This document shows, piece by piece, positions 10,394-22,074 of a stretch of DNA of 64,000 bases (positions are counted from its first letter, which is position 1; each line of letters opens with the position of its first letter). Below the pieces are notes generated by a model. It worked only from the letters and a program-made list of their open reading frames with translations, did no database searches and had not been told where the DNA came from. Origin of the DNA: Pilaira anomala. Its lineage: Eukaryota; Mucoromycota; Mucoromycetes; Mucorales; Mucoraceae. Both the position numbers and the translations under genes were made by a program. The DNA lies in contig JAIXMQ010000013.1 in the NCBI GenBank assembly GCA_025716855.1, positions 248,001 to 312,000 on the forward strand, read 5' to 3'.

Positions 10394-12785
10394 TTATTCA
10401 TCTTTACGAATATGATAAACATGTTCAATAGAATCTGAAGTCAATTCATCTTCTACTACAGTAGCCGCACTAAAACTACTCGATCTGCTTAAAAAAGTAG
10501 GTGTCGTAGATCCACTACGACTAAAGAAACTACCTATTCCCAAAAATCCAGATGAATCCTCTCTTTCTAAAGCAGGTCGTGTGTAACTCCAATTAAATAA
10601 ATATTGATCTTGAAACGTATCGAGAAACTTGTTTTTGAACTTGGGGAGCTTGACACTACTCATATTGAAACTACTACCTGTATGTGTTAAGCTGAAATTA
10701 CTTGTACTTGAACTACGACTAGGTGAAGGTGTAGGTAATTTCATATGATTGATATAATCAACTAATATTAATTGTTTTCAGTTAGTATTTTAATATTAAA
10801 AAAAAAAAAATCTAAAGATAGATTGTCTTACCATCAAAATCAGGGAATGCTTTAGGTCCATATTCGTTAATTAAGTCAGTTATATTGGCTGATAAGATAC
10901 TACGGTTTTGACGCAAGATTTCTGCACCTGCAGGGTCAATGACAGATAACATCATGGGCTTTAAAGATCTAATAAGATAAAAAAAAAAAAAAAAAGATAT
11001 GAGTATATACATAAAAAAAAATAGATATACTACATTTCAAAGCTTACTTTGCAATATCTAAACCAATTTCACCTGAACGAAGGGAAGCATAGGAAATACC
11101 AGCAATAGCAAACCAAGTCAAGATAAAGTATCCAAAGATAGACGTAAAATTCAAAGAAGTCGTCTTGAGCAAAAGTAAAGATACCAAGAAACTATAAAAT
11201 CCATAAAGAGAAGGCACCAAGACCAAACCGACTAATAATTTCCAAGTAGCCAAAACATCACGACCTGCCACTTTCACACTTGAACTCTTTAAGGCCGCTT
11301 CAGCTTTTTGTTGACTGATGACACGAGCAATGATAACAATAGGTAAGTTGAGAATGGCACCAGGGAAATCCCAAAGCGCCAAGGTGAGGACGATCGAAAG
11401 TCGTTTACAGATTAATAAGATGGTACGAATACCACCTAATTTTGTCTTGGGTACTTGGTGATCTTTGATACCGTGGTATTTCAAGAGTTGGTTATAAGCT
11501 AATACACGTTGTTCTAGTTCAATAACACGAGGGTCTGATTTATACATGTTGTATCCAATTAAGAAACGACGGTTCAAGTCTACTACTTGAGAGATATGTA
11601 ATTTACGATGAGCAGGTTTATAAAGTCTTCTAGCTGCTTGAATAAACTAGATAAGATGAGAAGATTATTAGCTTTACATACATACTTAGTCCAGGCCTTT
11701 TTAATTTTCTTTCTTATATATATATATACCATCAAAGTTTCATAGCTTTCAGCATTTAATGTAACAGATTTTAAAGAATCATAAATGGTATCTAATAATT
11801 TACCACATGCTTGACGCTTTTCAAGTCCACCACTTTCAAACATATCCACTTGATGAGCCGAGATTGTCAAAGGAGTACCAAACTCAATCACAGCTCTTGA
11901 CCTAAACCGATGGGCATGAAAGTAATTCAAACCTACCGGTACAATCTTGACATCTAAACCAGGATATTTTGCCATTGCACCTAAAGCCATCACAGTAACA
12001 CCTGCTTTTAAAGGCAACATCTCCACTCGATCATGACTACCCCCTTCAGGAAAGATGGTGATACAACCACCTCGATTTAATTCATCATGCACAGATTTAT
12101 AAACTGCTTCTTGTTCTACATGTGGCATACATTTATATGCAGTAGGCTCTTCAATCGATAGTTCGGATTTAAGGATGAGCTCGGTATCTGAAACAACTTG
12201 GAGGACTTGGGCTTTACCGCCATGACCTATCATGAGTAGTGTATCCAATGGATTGAATTGTGATTTGAAAACTGTGTCTTGGCCTAGGATATGGAATGCA
12301 TTGGCTGGATCTGAATGGATTGTGCCTTTACCCTTCTTGATTAAATCTTGAGGTCGAATGACTGGAACTATGATCATATAATTTTTTTTTTTTTTTTTAC
12401 ACAAGTGTCATTAAATAAATAAATAAAAAAAAATCACTCTTTTTTTTTAAAAAAATTACTTACGAGCATTGACCATACGAGCAAAGAATCCAATTCCTCT
12501 TTGATGCATCGATTTCTCTGCTATTAAAAAGGATACACGTCTTCCACAAGCTTTCATGACCAAGACAGGATCAACAAACTAAAGATAAAAAGATAAGTAT
12601 ATATATATATAACAGTTGATATTCTTGCTTACTTGGTTAGCATGAGGAGCAACGACAAAGATAACAGGACCTTCCTTTGGTATACGATGTGATCCTCTTG
12701 GTCTCATCTCTCGAAAGAATAGACTTAGAACAAAACTTAAGAAAGCGACCGTCAGGTCATATGTAAAATGTTTATAATTCATCAT
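10394..12785 (-). CDS. Glycerol-3-phosphate O-acyltransferase (Sct1/Gpt2 type)
   Basis: Six minus-strand exons: 12633-12785, 12464-12578, 11730-12367, 11048-11646, 10832-10968 and 10394-10761, giving about 669 residues. It catalyses the first step of phosphatidate synthesis, acylating glycerol-3-phosphate (and dihydroxyacetone phosphate in the yeast relatives) at the ER membrane. Residues about 1-30 include a hydrophobic anchor. The PlsC domain follows, with the histidine motif in APHANQFVDP split by intron 1, then FFARMVNA, FPEGGSHD (block III) and VPVGLNYFHAHRFRSRAVIEFG (block IV). The middle has three or four further membrane segments (ILLICKRLSIVLTLALWDF, LLVGLVLVPSLYGFYSFLV, FGYFILTWFAIAGISYASL), as in Sct1/Gpt2. 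The C-terminal tail is serine-rich and probably phosphorylated, also as in the yeast enzymes. Two in-frame ATGs start the protein (12785 and 12782). A 3' poly-A/T-rich region follows. Confidence 0.93.
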
Positions 12786-13314
12786 TAATAATTAAAGAAG
12801 AAAAAAAAAAAAAAAAGCACGGATATATAAAAAAAAATAAATAAATTTAAAAATGATTGTTCCTTTTTTGTGTTACGATAATCATCACATGTAAAAAAAT
12901 AAAAAAACGAGTTTATATTTTATTTTAAACATCCAATTTTTTTCTGCTGCCTGCTGGCTGCTGTGTGAAAAATGCGCGTTTTTTGTTTGATGATTTGTAA
13001 CTCCATTAAAAAAAAAAAAGGATAAACAATCACGAAATTTAAACAATGTCAAAAAGTAGTGGCTTATGATTGACACAACACAAAGTATAAAAAGAGGTTT
13101 TAAATTGGGGAAAGGTGTTTTGTTTCTTTACATATTACACCTGCCTCTATCCTGTGGTTTTTCCTAAAAAAAATGGATTGTGCCCTTCGGGAAAGGTAGG
13201 ATAGATTGTACTGGTTTTATTGCTTTCAAGTAGTGTGATTTAGAGAATTTCTATTTTTTTAAATCACTTTCAAGTGGTGACCGACATTTTATTCCTTTTA
13301 TTTAAATGAAAATG

Positions 13315-13346
<32 letters not shown>

Positions 13347-13389
13347 TTGTTAAATTTGACAGAAAAAAAAATTTTTTTTTTTTTTTTTA
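12786..13389. other. Gap between acyltransferase promoter and TAF4 3' end
   Basis: Upstream of the acyltransferase (minus strand) and downstream of TAF4. It contains an A run of over 25 bases near 13315-13343 and a T run near 13372-13388. An imperfect repeat, TTTCAAGTAGTG / TTTCAAGTGGTG, occurs near 13225 and 13267. No gene recognised. Confidence 0.5.
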
Positions 13390-15957
13390 TTATGATAACC
13401 ATTCATTATAAGCTCGTAATAAAGTCTTTTGATTTGAACCTCTACCACCTTGTACATCCCTTTCCATAACAAAGATAGCATCTTGAACAGTTACTTTTCT
13501 TTTATCTAATTTTCGAACATTTTCTAAAGGTTTCTTGGATTGATTTGAATACCAAGCTAATTTTTCAGGTTGTTGTTCATCGTCCTCTTCTTCTTCTTCA
13601 TCTTCATCTTGTTCAACCGGATCTAAATCTAATTCAGTTTGCCTTGCTACATGGTTCAATGCTTCTAATTGTAAATGAACGTTTTGTTTCACTTGTATTT
13701 TAAATAACCCATGTCCGTCTTTTGTACAAGGTGGTGGTTTTCCAAACACGTCAAATGTACGATGCTTACTTGCTTCAATCATTGATTCCATCACTGTTCG
13801 AATTCTATCTTGTGTTGCTAACGCTACATACGATACAAAGTCATCTTCTATTTCTTGAATATTCACTCGTTTTGCTTTTTTTTTTTTTTTTTTTTTTTAT
13901 AAAAAAATATCGATTAGTATCACCAAAAAAAAAAAAAAAAAAAAAAAATCTCTCTCTCTCTTCTTTTACCGTGCTTTAAAATACGATGTGTCAACATATC
14001 TACATTCATGAAATCTTGCATTTTAGATCGATCAATACCATCCGGTAAAATACCTGTAGGTACATCTTGATCTTTCATAAAGTGTTCTGCTTCTTCTTTT
14101 AAATCAACACCTGCGTATCCCATTACATCTGTCAATGCTTCATAATCAATTCGACTATCTCCACCACCACCTCCTCCTCCTCCACCTCCACCACCTCCTC
14201 CGCCTCCACCACCACTTGTTGCAGTAGGTGCAGATGCTATTGGTTTACTATAATACACATGGATTTTTTTTTTTTAAATATATATTGAACTCGACTTTTC
14301 TATTTAAATATGTATTTACCTCGTTGTAGGTGTAGTTACAGTATTTGGTGTAGTAGGTGTAGCAGTAGGTGTAGTTGGGGTCCGAGTAGGTACTTGTAAT
14401 CCAGGTGTTATATTAGGTACAGCAGGTGTTTTAAATACAGAAGGTTGAGCAATATTCATAGTTTGTGAAGGCATTTGTTGTTGTTGCATTTGTTGTTGTT
14501 GTTGTTGTAGTTGAGGTTGTTGCAGTTGAGGTTGTTGTTGCAGTTGAGGTTGTTGTTGCAGTTGAGGCTGTTGTTGCAGTTGAGGTTGTTGAATCTGATG
14601 TACCTGTTGTTGTTGATGTTGAACTTGTTGTTGTTGATGTTGACCTTGTTGTTGTTGATGTTGACCTTGTTGATGTTGCTGCTGTTGTTGCTGTTGCTGT
14701 TGCTGTTGTTGTTGATGTTGCTGTTGTTGCTGCTGTTGTTGTTGTTGTAACATTTGTAAATGCTGTTGATGTAATTGCATTTGTAATTGATGTAACTGCT
14801 GTTGTTGTTGCATATTTTGTGGAGGTTGATGAAACTGTTGTAAGATTTGTTGAGGTATATGTTCTGTCTTTACCTTTTTCAATTGAGGTGTACTACTTTC
14901 AAATGAAGTGAATACATACGTTACATCATCATGATTCCCTCCCCTCCCTTCCCAAAAAAAAAAAAATATACTACTTACATGATACCAGGCATCGATCGTT
15001 GTGCATCTTCTGCTCTAATTTGAGAACTGGTCAAGATACGTTTGGTTTCTGCAGGTCGAATAGGTAATGCCTTTTGTTGTTGTTGTTGTGTTTGAGGTAC
15101 AGGAGAAGAACTTGTAGTAGTAGTAGTAGTAGTAGTAGCAGCAGGGAATCGAGATGGTTTATTCTTTAGGTCTTCTAATTGTTGATATTGTTGTTGACCT
15201 AATAATGATTTGGCTTGTAATAAGAAATCGTCGGCTGTCACTGAACTACTTTGAAGTCTACGAAAGAGTTGAATGAATCGATCTTTTTTTTCGGCGGGAA
15301 GTTGGGCTGTGATATTGTCTAAGAGGGTAGTAGAGGAAGCTAATAGAAAATATATAAATCATCGAGTAAGGTATGTATAAATTAAATATTAGTTTTACCT
15401 GGCGCAGCAGCAGATGTATTCGTGTTGGTGGGAGTTGGAGCAGCAGCAGCAGCGGCGGCAGAAATAGTAGGTGTAGAATTAGCAGAATGATTTGTGTTAT
15501 TGACAGGCGTTTGAGGAGTAGAAGAAGCAGAAGAAGAAGGAGGAGGAGGAGGGGGTGGCGTCTGTTGATGTTGTTGTGGCGGCGGAAGTATAGGAGGAGT
15601 AGAAAGAGCTGGAGAAGGTTGGTTCAAGACAGGAGAAGAAATAAAAGAAGGTTGGCTCCATAAATGAATATCGTTTGTCAACATGGACGCGTCTGAGGTA
15701 CTGCCCTGAGGAGATAATAAATCGTCAGTTTCATTGGATAGCAAGTCTTGTAATTCAGCAGGTAAATGAGCATAAGAAGGAGTGATGTGTTCGTTACTTG
15801 TGTTGCTTAATGTTTGTACGATGGACTGAAAAGAAGAATCGTTCACGTCATGGTTATGACTTAGGATATCGTTTATAGAGAAATTCAAGTCTTGAAACTG
15901 TTGTTCCTGTGCATTCTGTTGTTGCTGCTGTTGCTGTTTGTCATTATCGTCAGACAT
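13390..15957 (-). CDS. TFIID subunit TAF4
   Basis: Five exons: 15399-15957, 14979-15339, 14320-14895, 13970-14247 and 13390-13874, in frame, giving about 752 residues. TAF4 is a histone-fold scaffold subunit of TFIID, acting at RNA polymerase II promoters in the nucleus. The N-terminus is Q-, S- and P-rich. A conserved helix around residues 190-235 (AEKKDRFIQLFRRLQSSS, then FLLQAKSLLG) is followed by a very long poly-Q region and a poly-G run. The C-terminal TAF4 domain begins about residue 520 (YEALTDVMGYAGVDLKEEAEHF) and includes RVNIQEIEDDFVSYVALATQDRIR and the terminal KVTVQDAIFVMERD. The start at 15955-15957 is the first ATG before a polar Q-rich N-terminus; an upstream in-frame ATG would add a phenylalanine-rich stretch read from T runs and is unlikely. 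The C-terminal domain is the strong evidence. Confidence 0.9.
14470..14870 (-). repeat. Coding CAA/CAG microsatellite (TAF4 poly-Q)
   Basis: About 400 bases of mixed CAA, CAG and CAT codons on the minus strand. They encode interrupted glutamine runs with periodic QLQ, QHQ and PQLQQQ units. Within it, PQLQQQ repeats several times (about 14505-14590) and QGQHQQQ/QVQHQQQ units repeat near 14600-14680, showing local tandem duplication of 18-24 bp units. The antisense strand is open as poly-V and poly-L frames, which are shadows. Confidence 0.9.
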
Positions 15958-16090
15958 TGAATTAATGAAGAAAAAAAAAAAAAGTTTTTTAAAATGTAAA
16001 AAAAAAAAAAAATTGTTGAAATTTATATTCAAAAAAAAAAAAATAGCTACGTCACAGGTGTTTGCATTGAAAAAAAAAAAAATAATTTTA

Positions 16091-17276
16091 TTATGTGTCC
16101 CAGCAGATAGTGAATTCTTGATGTCCTACAATGACTTTACTAGGAATGACAGAAGTCTCGAGTGGTTTAAAGGGTCTAAGGCCATCATCTTGAGATAATC
16201 TTTGTAATAAGATGGTAGCACTAATTGTATCAATTATATCTTGATCAATACGATCATAAATCGGTACATGATTTAACCAATTATCAGAACCAGGATAAGT
16301 TTGAATGACACGAAAAGAAGAAGGATTTGTTGCTGTTGTTGTTGTGGATCTACTACTATTACTACTTGAATCATCATCTAATTCTTCTTCAGAAGAAAGT
16401 ATATCATCAATATCTAAATTTAAAAGACGAGTGACAGACATTTTATCGGCCGTAGCGGCTGTATTGATGGTGGTAGTAGCTGTAGCTGTAGCTGTAGCTG
16501 TAGCTGTAGCTGTAGCTGTAGTAGTAGTAGTAGAAGAAGAAGAAGGTACGGTGTTCTTTTTCTTTCTTTTGATTGGACCAATTGGTTTTGAGTAAGGTTT
16601 TGTAGTAGTAGTAGTAGTAGTAGTAGATGAGGTTTGACGCATTGTGTTACGTTTCAATATGTGATGACTATTATTATTTTGTCTTTTTTTTATAGGATCT
16701 AATAATAAACAACCATAGTCTTGATGATCAGGATGAAGAGCTTCAAATGGAAACTTTTGACCAAAGATAGGTACAAGATCTTTTCGAATATGCCAAGCAG
16801 TTCTTTTACAAAGTAATTGTGCGTAATCATATGGAATCCAAGTACCTTGAATTCGAAGAAAGCCACCTCGTATTTTCTTTGTTCCCAATTCAGGATTTGA
16901 GTCGACCATTTTGACAATATCTGATTTTGAATTACCAAGCGCTTTCCAAATACCTGTGAAATGAACATAACCCGTTTCTCTATCCCACATAATAGGTGTA
17001 TTATTGATCATGTATTCATATACTATATATATATATACAAGTTTTTTCAGTTCTATTGATAACAAAACACCGAGAAAAATTAATTTTTATTTTTTTTTTA
17101 CCTGGAATATAGCCTCGTGGGTCCAATGAAGTAGAATAATGATCTTTTTTGATTTGTATCGTATCAGATTGAAACGGACGATACATGAGGCAATCATTAT
17201 CATCTGCATTACTTTTATTATTATGGCTATTGTTGTGTGCTGCTGTAGTAGTAGTAGTAGTGGTAGTAGTATTCAT
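16091..17276 (-). CDS. APSES/KilA-N DNA-binding protein (Xbp1-like)
   Basis: Two exons: 17102-17276 and 16091-17022, giving about 368 residues. The start at 17274-17276 opens a threonine run ([13 protein letters not shown]). Residues about 60-155 form a KilA-N/APSES domain, the winged-helix fold of fungal MBP1/SWI4-type and Xbp1-type regulators. Key stretches are ETGYVHFTGIWKALGNSKSD, IVKMVDSNPELG, IRGGFLRIQGTWIPYDYAQ and LCKRTAWHIRKDLVPIFG. The domain most resembles the Xbp1 branch, transcriptional repressors in stress and quiescence; target and role here are inference. The rest is low complexity: threonine runs, an ATATAT alternation encoded by a GTAGCT repeat (minus strand, about 16480-16525), and an acidic stretch LDIDDILSSEEELDDD. 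The C-terminus ends VIVGHQEFTICWDT. It lies 133 bp downstream of the TAF4 start, on the same strand. Confidence 0.85.
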
Positions 17277-17745
17277 TTTTTTTTTTATACAGTGAGAATT
17301 TTTTTTAAAAAAAAAGGGAAAGATAAAAGAGAAAAAAGTAAATAAATAAAAAAATAAAAAAAATGATGTGTTATTAGGTGTTTTTTGTTGTTGTTTATAC
17401 GCGCGTGTATGTGTGTCTCTTGCCTCAAATAAAAAAAAAAAGGGGGGGAAAAAAAAAATAGGGGTCTTTTTTTTTTTTTTTTTTTTTCTAATATATGCTT
17501 TTTAGGGAGCTTTTGTTATTTTTTTTCTCTTTCTCTCTCCAACTATCTTGACACTTTTTTTGCGCTCAAAATCTCTTTTTAATTTAACTATTTGATAAAA
17601 CTAGAAAAACCCTTCATCTGATTGGATTATTATACATTGAATGCTTCAAATGATACGTGAAAAAAGTAACTTGGATCAAAAAGCCTCTTTAGGGTAAAAT
17701 TAAAATATTAAAGTCACGTACATAAATAATATATCCTTTTTTTAT
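17277..17745. other. Gap between two minus-strand genes
   Basis: Promoter region of the APSES gene and 3' region of the UIM gene. It contains A-rich and T-rich runs (17430-17487) and a pyrimidine stretch (17520-17545). No gene or RNA recognised. Confidence 0.5.
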
Positions 17746-18653
17746 TTATTTGTCTTTCTTTTTTTTCTTGTTAAACCATCGTTTATTAAATCTCTTTTTT
17801 TTTGTTGTTGTTGTTGTTGTTGTTGTTGACGTTGAGCTACTGGCTCGCTTTTTTCGAGTCGGTTTAGGTTCGAATTGAGCAAGATAGTGTTGACTTACTT
17901 CACTATCATTCAAGTTTGTAAATCCTTCTAATGGTGACAAGTAACCGTCATCATCATCATCATCATCAATAGTATGAAAAGTTGTATCCGTTGTCGTATG
18001 AGTAGTAAGGGTGGGTGGAGTTGAACTAGCTTTAATTGATTTCTCGCTGTCTTCATTGCATAGGTCAATGACACTGCAATCGTCGGATTCGGCATCTGAT
18101 ACCATTGGTAGAGTCTAAAATAATAATAATAATAATAAATATTAATTTATGCAAGAAAAAGGGAAATATTGTTATTTACATTATTTGCTGGTCCTATTGT
18201 TGTTGTTGTTGTTGTTGTTTTTGTAGATGCATTATCTTTAAAGAATTTACCTAATTCTACATCATCTTCATCTTCATCTCTCTCTTCTTCTTCTTCTTCT
18301 TCTTCATTGAATATAGATGACAAGTCAAATTCAAATAGATTATTTTCTTGTTCTTTTTTTACAACCTTTTTTTTCTCTCTTTTAATTTGTGGTCTTGTAG
18401 AAACAGTTTGAAACCAATCATCATCATCATCATCATCTTCTTCTTCTTCTTGAACAATTAACCTTTTCTTCTTGTTTAGTTGAATGTTGTTATCAAGTCG
18501 TGCAAACTTTTCTAATAATTTCTTTTGTTCGTTAATATGTTCTTGTTGACTTAGTTGAAGCGCTAATTGAAACTCTTTTTCTTCTTGACTCGATCTATCT
18601 TCTTTCTTTTGCTTTAAACTAGCTTTTAATAACAAGTCTCTGATCGTACTCAT
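17746..18653 (-). CDS. Acidic protein with a ubiquitin-interacting motif, function unknown
   Basis: Two exons: 18180-18653 and 17746-18114, giving about 280 residues. The first 45 residues are helical and contain EEKEFQLALQLSQQEH, a good match to the UIM consensus (acidic run, ALxxS, acidic end), which binds ubiquitin. Next come a basic/acidic alternation (KKKRLIVQEEEEDDDDDDDWF), an FDLSSIFNEEEEEEEE segment, and poly-T. The second exon has YLSPLEGFTNLNDSE and SQHYLAQFEPKPTRKKR, then a lysine-rich tail likely to act as nuclear localisation signal. I do not recognise the family. The UIM, acidic patches and basic tail suggest a nuclear ubiquitin-reading adaptor, for example in DNA repair or chromatin, but this is inference. 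It is head-to-head with the ELMO gene, with 187 bp between starts, so they may share a promoter. Confidence 0.75.
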
Positions 18654-18840
18654 TTCTCTTTTACATTATTCAATGAAAGAAGAAAAAAAAAAAAAAAAAT
18701 TAATAATAATTCAAACGCGCACCAAAAATTGAAATAAAATAATCACGTGTTACGTGTTTTTTATATATATATGTATATTTCTCTCTTGTTTCAAAAACAC
18801 ACTTTTTTTTTTTTTCTCACTCCTCTCTTTTGTATCAAAT

Positions 18841-19839
18841 ATGAATTGGATATTCTTGATTTTATTAAATAGAATATATCAAATACCTTTTCTACTTTCA
18901 GTTTATAAAGGACTAAAGTATGTGATTCATGTCACGACAAGAACATCAGAACTATATAGACTATGTAATATTAGTACCATTGAAAACGAAAAAGAGATTA
19001 CTGTTTCAAAAGAAATAATGTACCGTATTGGTAGAGTATAATATATAAAGAGAGAGAAAAGAAGAAGCAAATTTTTTTTTTAAAAAATAATGTATACATT
19101 AGATAGATCCATATTTTATTCAAAACAATTACAAGAAGAAAAGTATCAATTAGCTCAACCGAGTTGTGAAGTGAATAAGGTAATCCAATCCGTTGCATCA
19201 AAAAAGGAGTTCCCAGAGGAAAGCATATCAGCAACACACGTGCTTTCAACCAGTATCCATCGAATTTACGAGACAAATCAGGTGCTCAACACAATTGAAG
19301 AAAGGGTTCGTACCAAATACGATACAAGTAACCCAAGTCACGAAGAAAAATTAATGAGGTTATGGACTCTAATGAAACCCAATACAGCATTAGATCAACG
19401 TATGAGTAAACAATGGGTGGAGATTGGATTTCAAGGCTCAGATCCTGCTACAGATTTTAGAGGGATGGGAATACAAGGATTAGAAGATTTATTGTATTTT
19501 GTTGAAAAGTATCCAGATCATGCACGATCCGTATTACAACATGCCACCCATCCGATTCATTGGTATCCTTATGCCATTGTAGGGATTAATATCACAAAAT
19601 TCGCATATCAGGTATTGGAAGCAAAGAAATTACAGTTGTTTTTATTTCAGTTCGGTTCTCCTCCTACCGTTCATCTCTTTCAAGATTTTTATTGTTATTT
19701 ATTTGATCGCTTTAATTCGTTTTGGATTCATCATGAACCGAGATTGACTGTAATGGATTTTGAAGCGAAATTTATTGAGTTTAAAGAACAAGTTGAAAAG
19801 GATTTATTATTAGAAAATATTACATTACTTGAGACATAA
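18841..19839 (+). CDS. ELMO-domain protein (ELMOD-type)
   Basis: Two exons: 18841-19030 and 19103-19839, joined in frame (ATT G|AT), giving 308 residues. The splice removes an in-frame stop and an ATG at 19090 that could be mistaken for the start. Residues 1-60 contain a hydrophobic N-terminal segment (MNWIFLILLNRIYQIPFLL) and RTSELYRLCNIST, like the start of metazoan ELMOD proteins. The ELMO domain follows at about residues 110-290, including WVEIGFQGSDPATDFRGMGIQ, LEDLLYFVEKYPDHA, HPIHWYPYAIVGINIT and a FWIHHEPRLTVMDF end. ELMOD proteins are GTPase-activating proteins for Arf-family GTPases on Golgi and ER membranes; in ELMOD relatives a conserved arginine acts in catalysis, here presumably within DFRGMG. 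Function by homology only. Confidence 0.88.
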
Positions 19840-19849
19840 TAAAATAAGG

Positions 19850-19866
19850 GAATTAAAGAAAAGAAA

Positions 19867-19919
<53 letters not shown>

Positions 19920-19960
19920 GAAAAGAAAAAAAAAAAAGAGAGAGAGAGAGAGAAATGTAT
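19850..19960 (+). repeat. Polypurine tract (GAAAAA / GAAAA / GA repeats)
   Basis: About 110 bases almost purely A and G in three blocks: AAAAAG hexamers, then AAAAG pentamers, then GA dinucleotides. It lies between the 3' ends of the ELMO gene (+) and the GATA gene (-). A long homopurine-homopyrimidine mirror tract like this can form triplex DNA; that is inference. Confidence 0.85.
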
Positions 19961-20064
19961 AATACAAGAAAAAAGTGTGTATATAATATAAGGAAAGTGA
20001 TATGTATATAATATAGAGAGAAAGTGTGTGTGTGTGTATCAATGCAAAAAAAAAAAAAAAAAAA

Positions 20065-20365
20065 TTAGTAGTAATGATTTGGCATTAATTCATCCATGGT
20101 AGGAGTATATCCTATTGTAAAATGTTGCTGTGATGGTTGTGGCGATGACTGCTGTGATAGAGTAGTATACAGTGTAGGAGAAGAAGGCGCACTAGGCGAA
20201 TCACCCTTGGATTTCTTCTTTTTACCTGTATGATGTGTCGTATTGTTACTTTCATACCGTTGTCTCTTTTTAATCACATCTGTCTTCATAGATAAAGGTC
20301 TACGCTCATGATGCAATTTAAGACTAGACGTAGATTTATAGTTTTATTACATTTACAACTTTCTC

Positions 20366-20397
<32 letters not shown>

Positions 20398-21603
20398 TAC
20401 ACTTACTATAAACCACATGCGTTACATAGAGGCGCCCCTTCATCGTCTCTTCGCCATAATGGTGTCGTCGTAGTGGAACAGTTGGAACATACAAGTTGAG
20501 ATGCTTCATCATCCTTTGCTTCTTTTCTTGTATTATGTGGTTTTAACGTCTTTGGTCTAGGTGCATTATGTAATTTTTGACTAAAAATCAATTAAAAATA
20601 AGTTTTACACACATAAAGGAAATACTTTTTTTTTTCTGTATTTTTACTTACTAGAGTCCACAAGCATTACATAGTAATTCATCTTCAGCAGATCTTCTCC
20701 AAAGTGGAGTAGTAGTTGCACTACAATTAGTACAAATAGGCTTTGATTGTCCATCCGATAGACTATTTGATTTTTTAACTTTATTAGGTGATTCATAACC
20801 TGTAGGAAATAATAAATTCGATGGCTGTTGTAGTGGTTGTGGAGGTGAATTAGGTGAAGAATAAGAACGGTCAATAAAACTGCTGCGGGAAAAAAAAAAA
20901 AAAATTTAAACAATGTATAAAATTTTTTTTTTTAAAAAAACAAACTTACGATTCATCCATCATACTGGCTACAGTGGAAGCACTTGTAGAAGCAGACATG
21001 GGAGGCGTCTTTTGATGAAAACGCACTTGTTGGTTTTCTAATAATTTGTTTCGAAGTGTTGCAACAGGGGGTGGAGGCATTGATGTGCCAGATACATACA
21101 TGGCTTCACCACCACCACCACCACCACCAGTATTCTCATTTACTTCAGTAGTATTAGTAGAAGAGGAAGGTGTATTATCAAAATTACCAAGTATATTATG
21201 AGGAGTTTGAGTAGGTGAGTAATATGGGTTAGAGGGAGATGGGATCCCAAAGTCCCAACCATCTGCCATACCCATATCATTCGTATTTACAACAGGTGCT
21301 GCTGATGTTGATGCAGTTGTCGTGGTTGCTGTTGCTGGGATATTAAACTCGTTATTAAAAGCATTAAAGATTTCATCCAGTTCTACAATATCGTTTTGTG
21401 TTTGAGGAATAGGAGGGACATTAAAATTAGAAGATGGGTTAAAGAATGAAACGTCTAATAAAGGTTGTTCAAACACCATCGATTGTTGTCGTTGTTGCTG
21501 TTCTAATAAAAATTGTTGTTGTTGTTGTTGTTCTAGTAAGAATTGCTGTTGCTGTTGCTGTTGCTGTTGTTGTTGTTGCTGTTGTTGCTGTTGTTGCTGT
21601 TGT

Positions 21604-21638
<35 letters not shown>

Positions 21639-21959
21639 AAGTTGAAGTTGATAAAAAGTAGGTGTCGATTGAGGTTCTTGTTTGATAGGTATTTGTTTAA
21701 AAGGAGCCATTTTTACATTATTACTTAATTTTCGAGTAGTGTCAAGAGATAGTTTTCGAAAAGGTTTTTTATTATTATCGTTTGAATGTTGTCTGAACCA
21801 TAATCGCCAAGATAAGTTCTCTAACCTTGAACCGTTTTCAAGTGAATCTTTAACTTTTGTACAAACCCTCCATGTCTTTGTAAGCTCGTCTTCCGATGTT
21901 AAGGTCGAAAAAGGTGAAAAGGTTTTATTACCTTTTATTTTCAACACAAGTGGTGCCAT
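20065..21959 (-). CDS. GATA transcription factor with DUF1752 and two zinc fingers
   Basis: Four exons: 20950-21959, 20652-20882 (alternative acceptor 20879), 20407-20580 and 20065-20323, giving about 557 residues. The N-terminus has a DUF1752-type motif ([15 protein letters not shown], then [11 protein letters not shown]), known from nitrogen-type GATA factors such as AreA, Gat1 and Gaf1. A central activation-like region carries a long poly-Q (about 21495-21645). Two type-IVa fingers follow: [19 protein letters not shown] and [19 protein letters not shown], both CX2CX17CX2C. They are followed by QKLHNAPRP and LKLHHERRP basic tails respectively. Both fingers are interrupted by an intron at the same place, inside the tyrosine codon of CNACGLY (TA|T). 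Fingers of this class bind GATA/HGATAR sites. Nitrogen regulation is likely but not provable from sequence; a two-finger layout also occurs in iron regulators, which however have a cysteine-rich spacer not seen here. Confidence 0.9.
21495..21650 (-). repeat. Coding CAA/CAG microsatellite (GATA factor poly-Q)
   Basis: Minus-strand CAA/CAG codons give a run of about 35 glutamines followed by two [10 protein letters not shown] units, which look like a tandem duplication (about 21475-21545). The opposite strand reads as poly-L or poly-V frames, which are not genes. Confidence 0.9.
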
Positions 21960-22074
21960 ATATATTATTTTTTAAAAGAAAGCTTATCAAAAAAAGCGAA
22001 AAAAGATTTTTTTTTTTTTTTTTTTTTTTTATATTAATAATTTAGTTTAAAGTCCGTGTTAAAATACAACTTTT

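Noticed and set aside
14465..14911. Plus-strand poly-V and poly-L open frames over TAF4, and the similar ones at 21446-21728
   Set aside because: They are antisense translations of the CAA/CAG repeats in TAF4 and the GATA factor.
19090..19839. ELMO protein starting at the ATG at 19090
   Set aside because: That ATG lies inside an intron; splicing 19030 to 19103 joins the domain in frame to a conserved N-terminal part starting at 18841.
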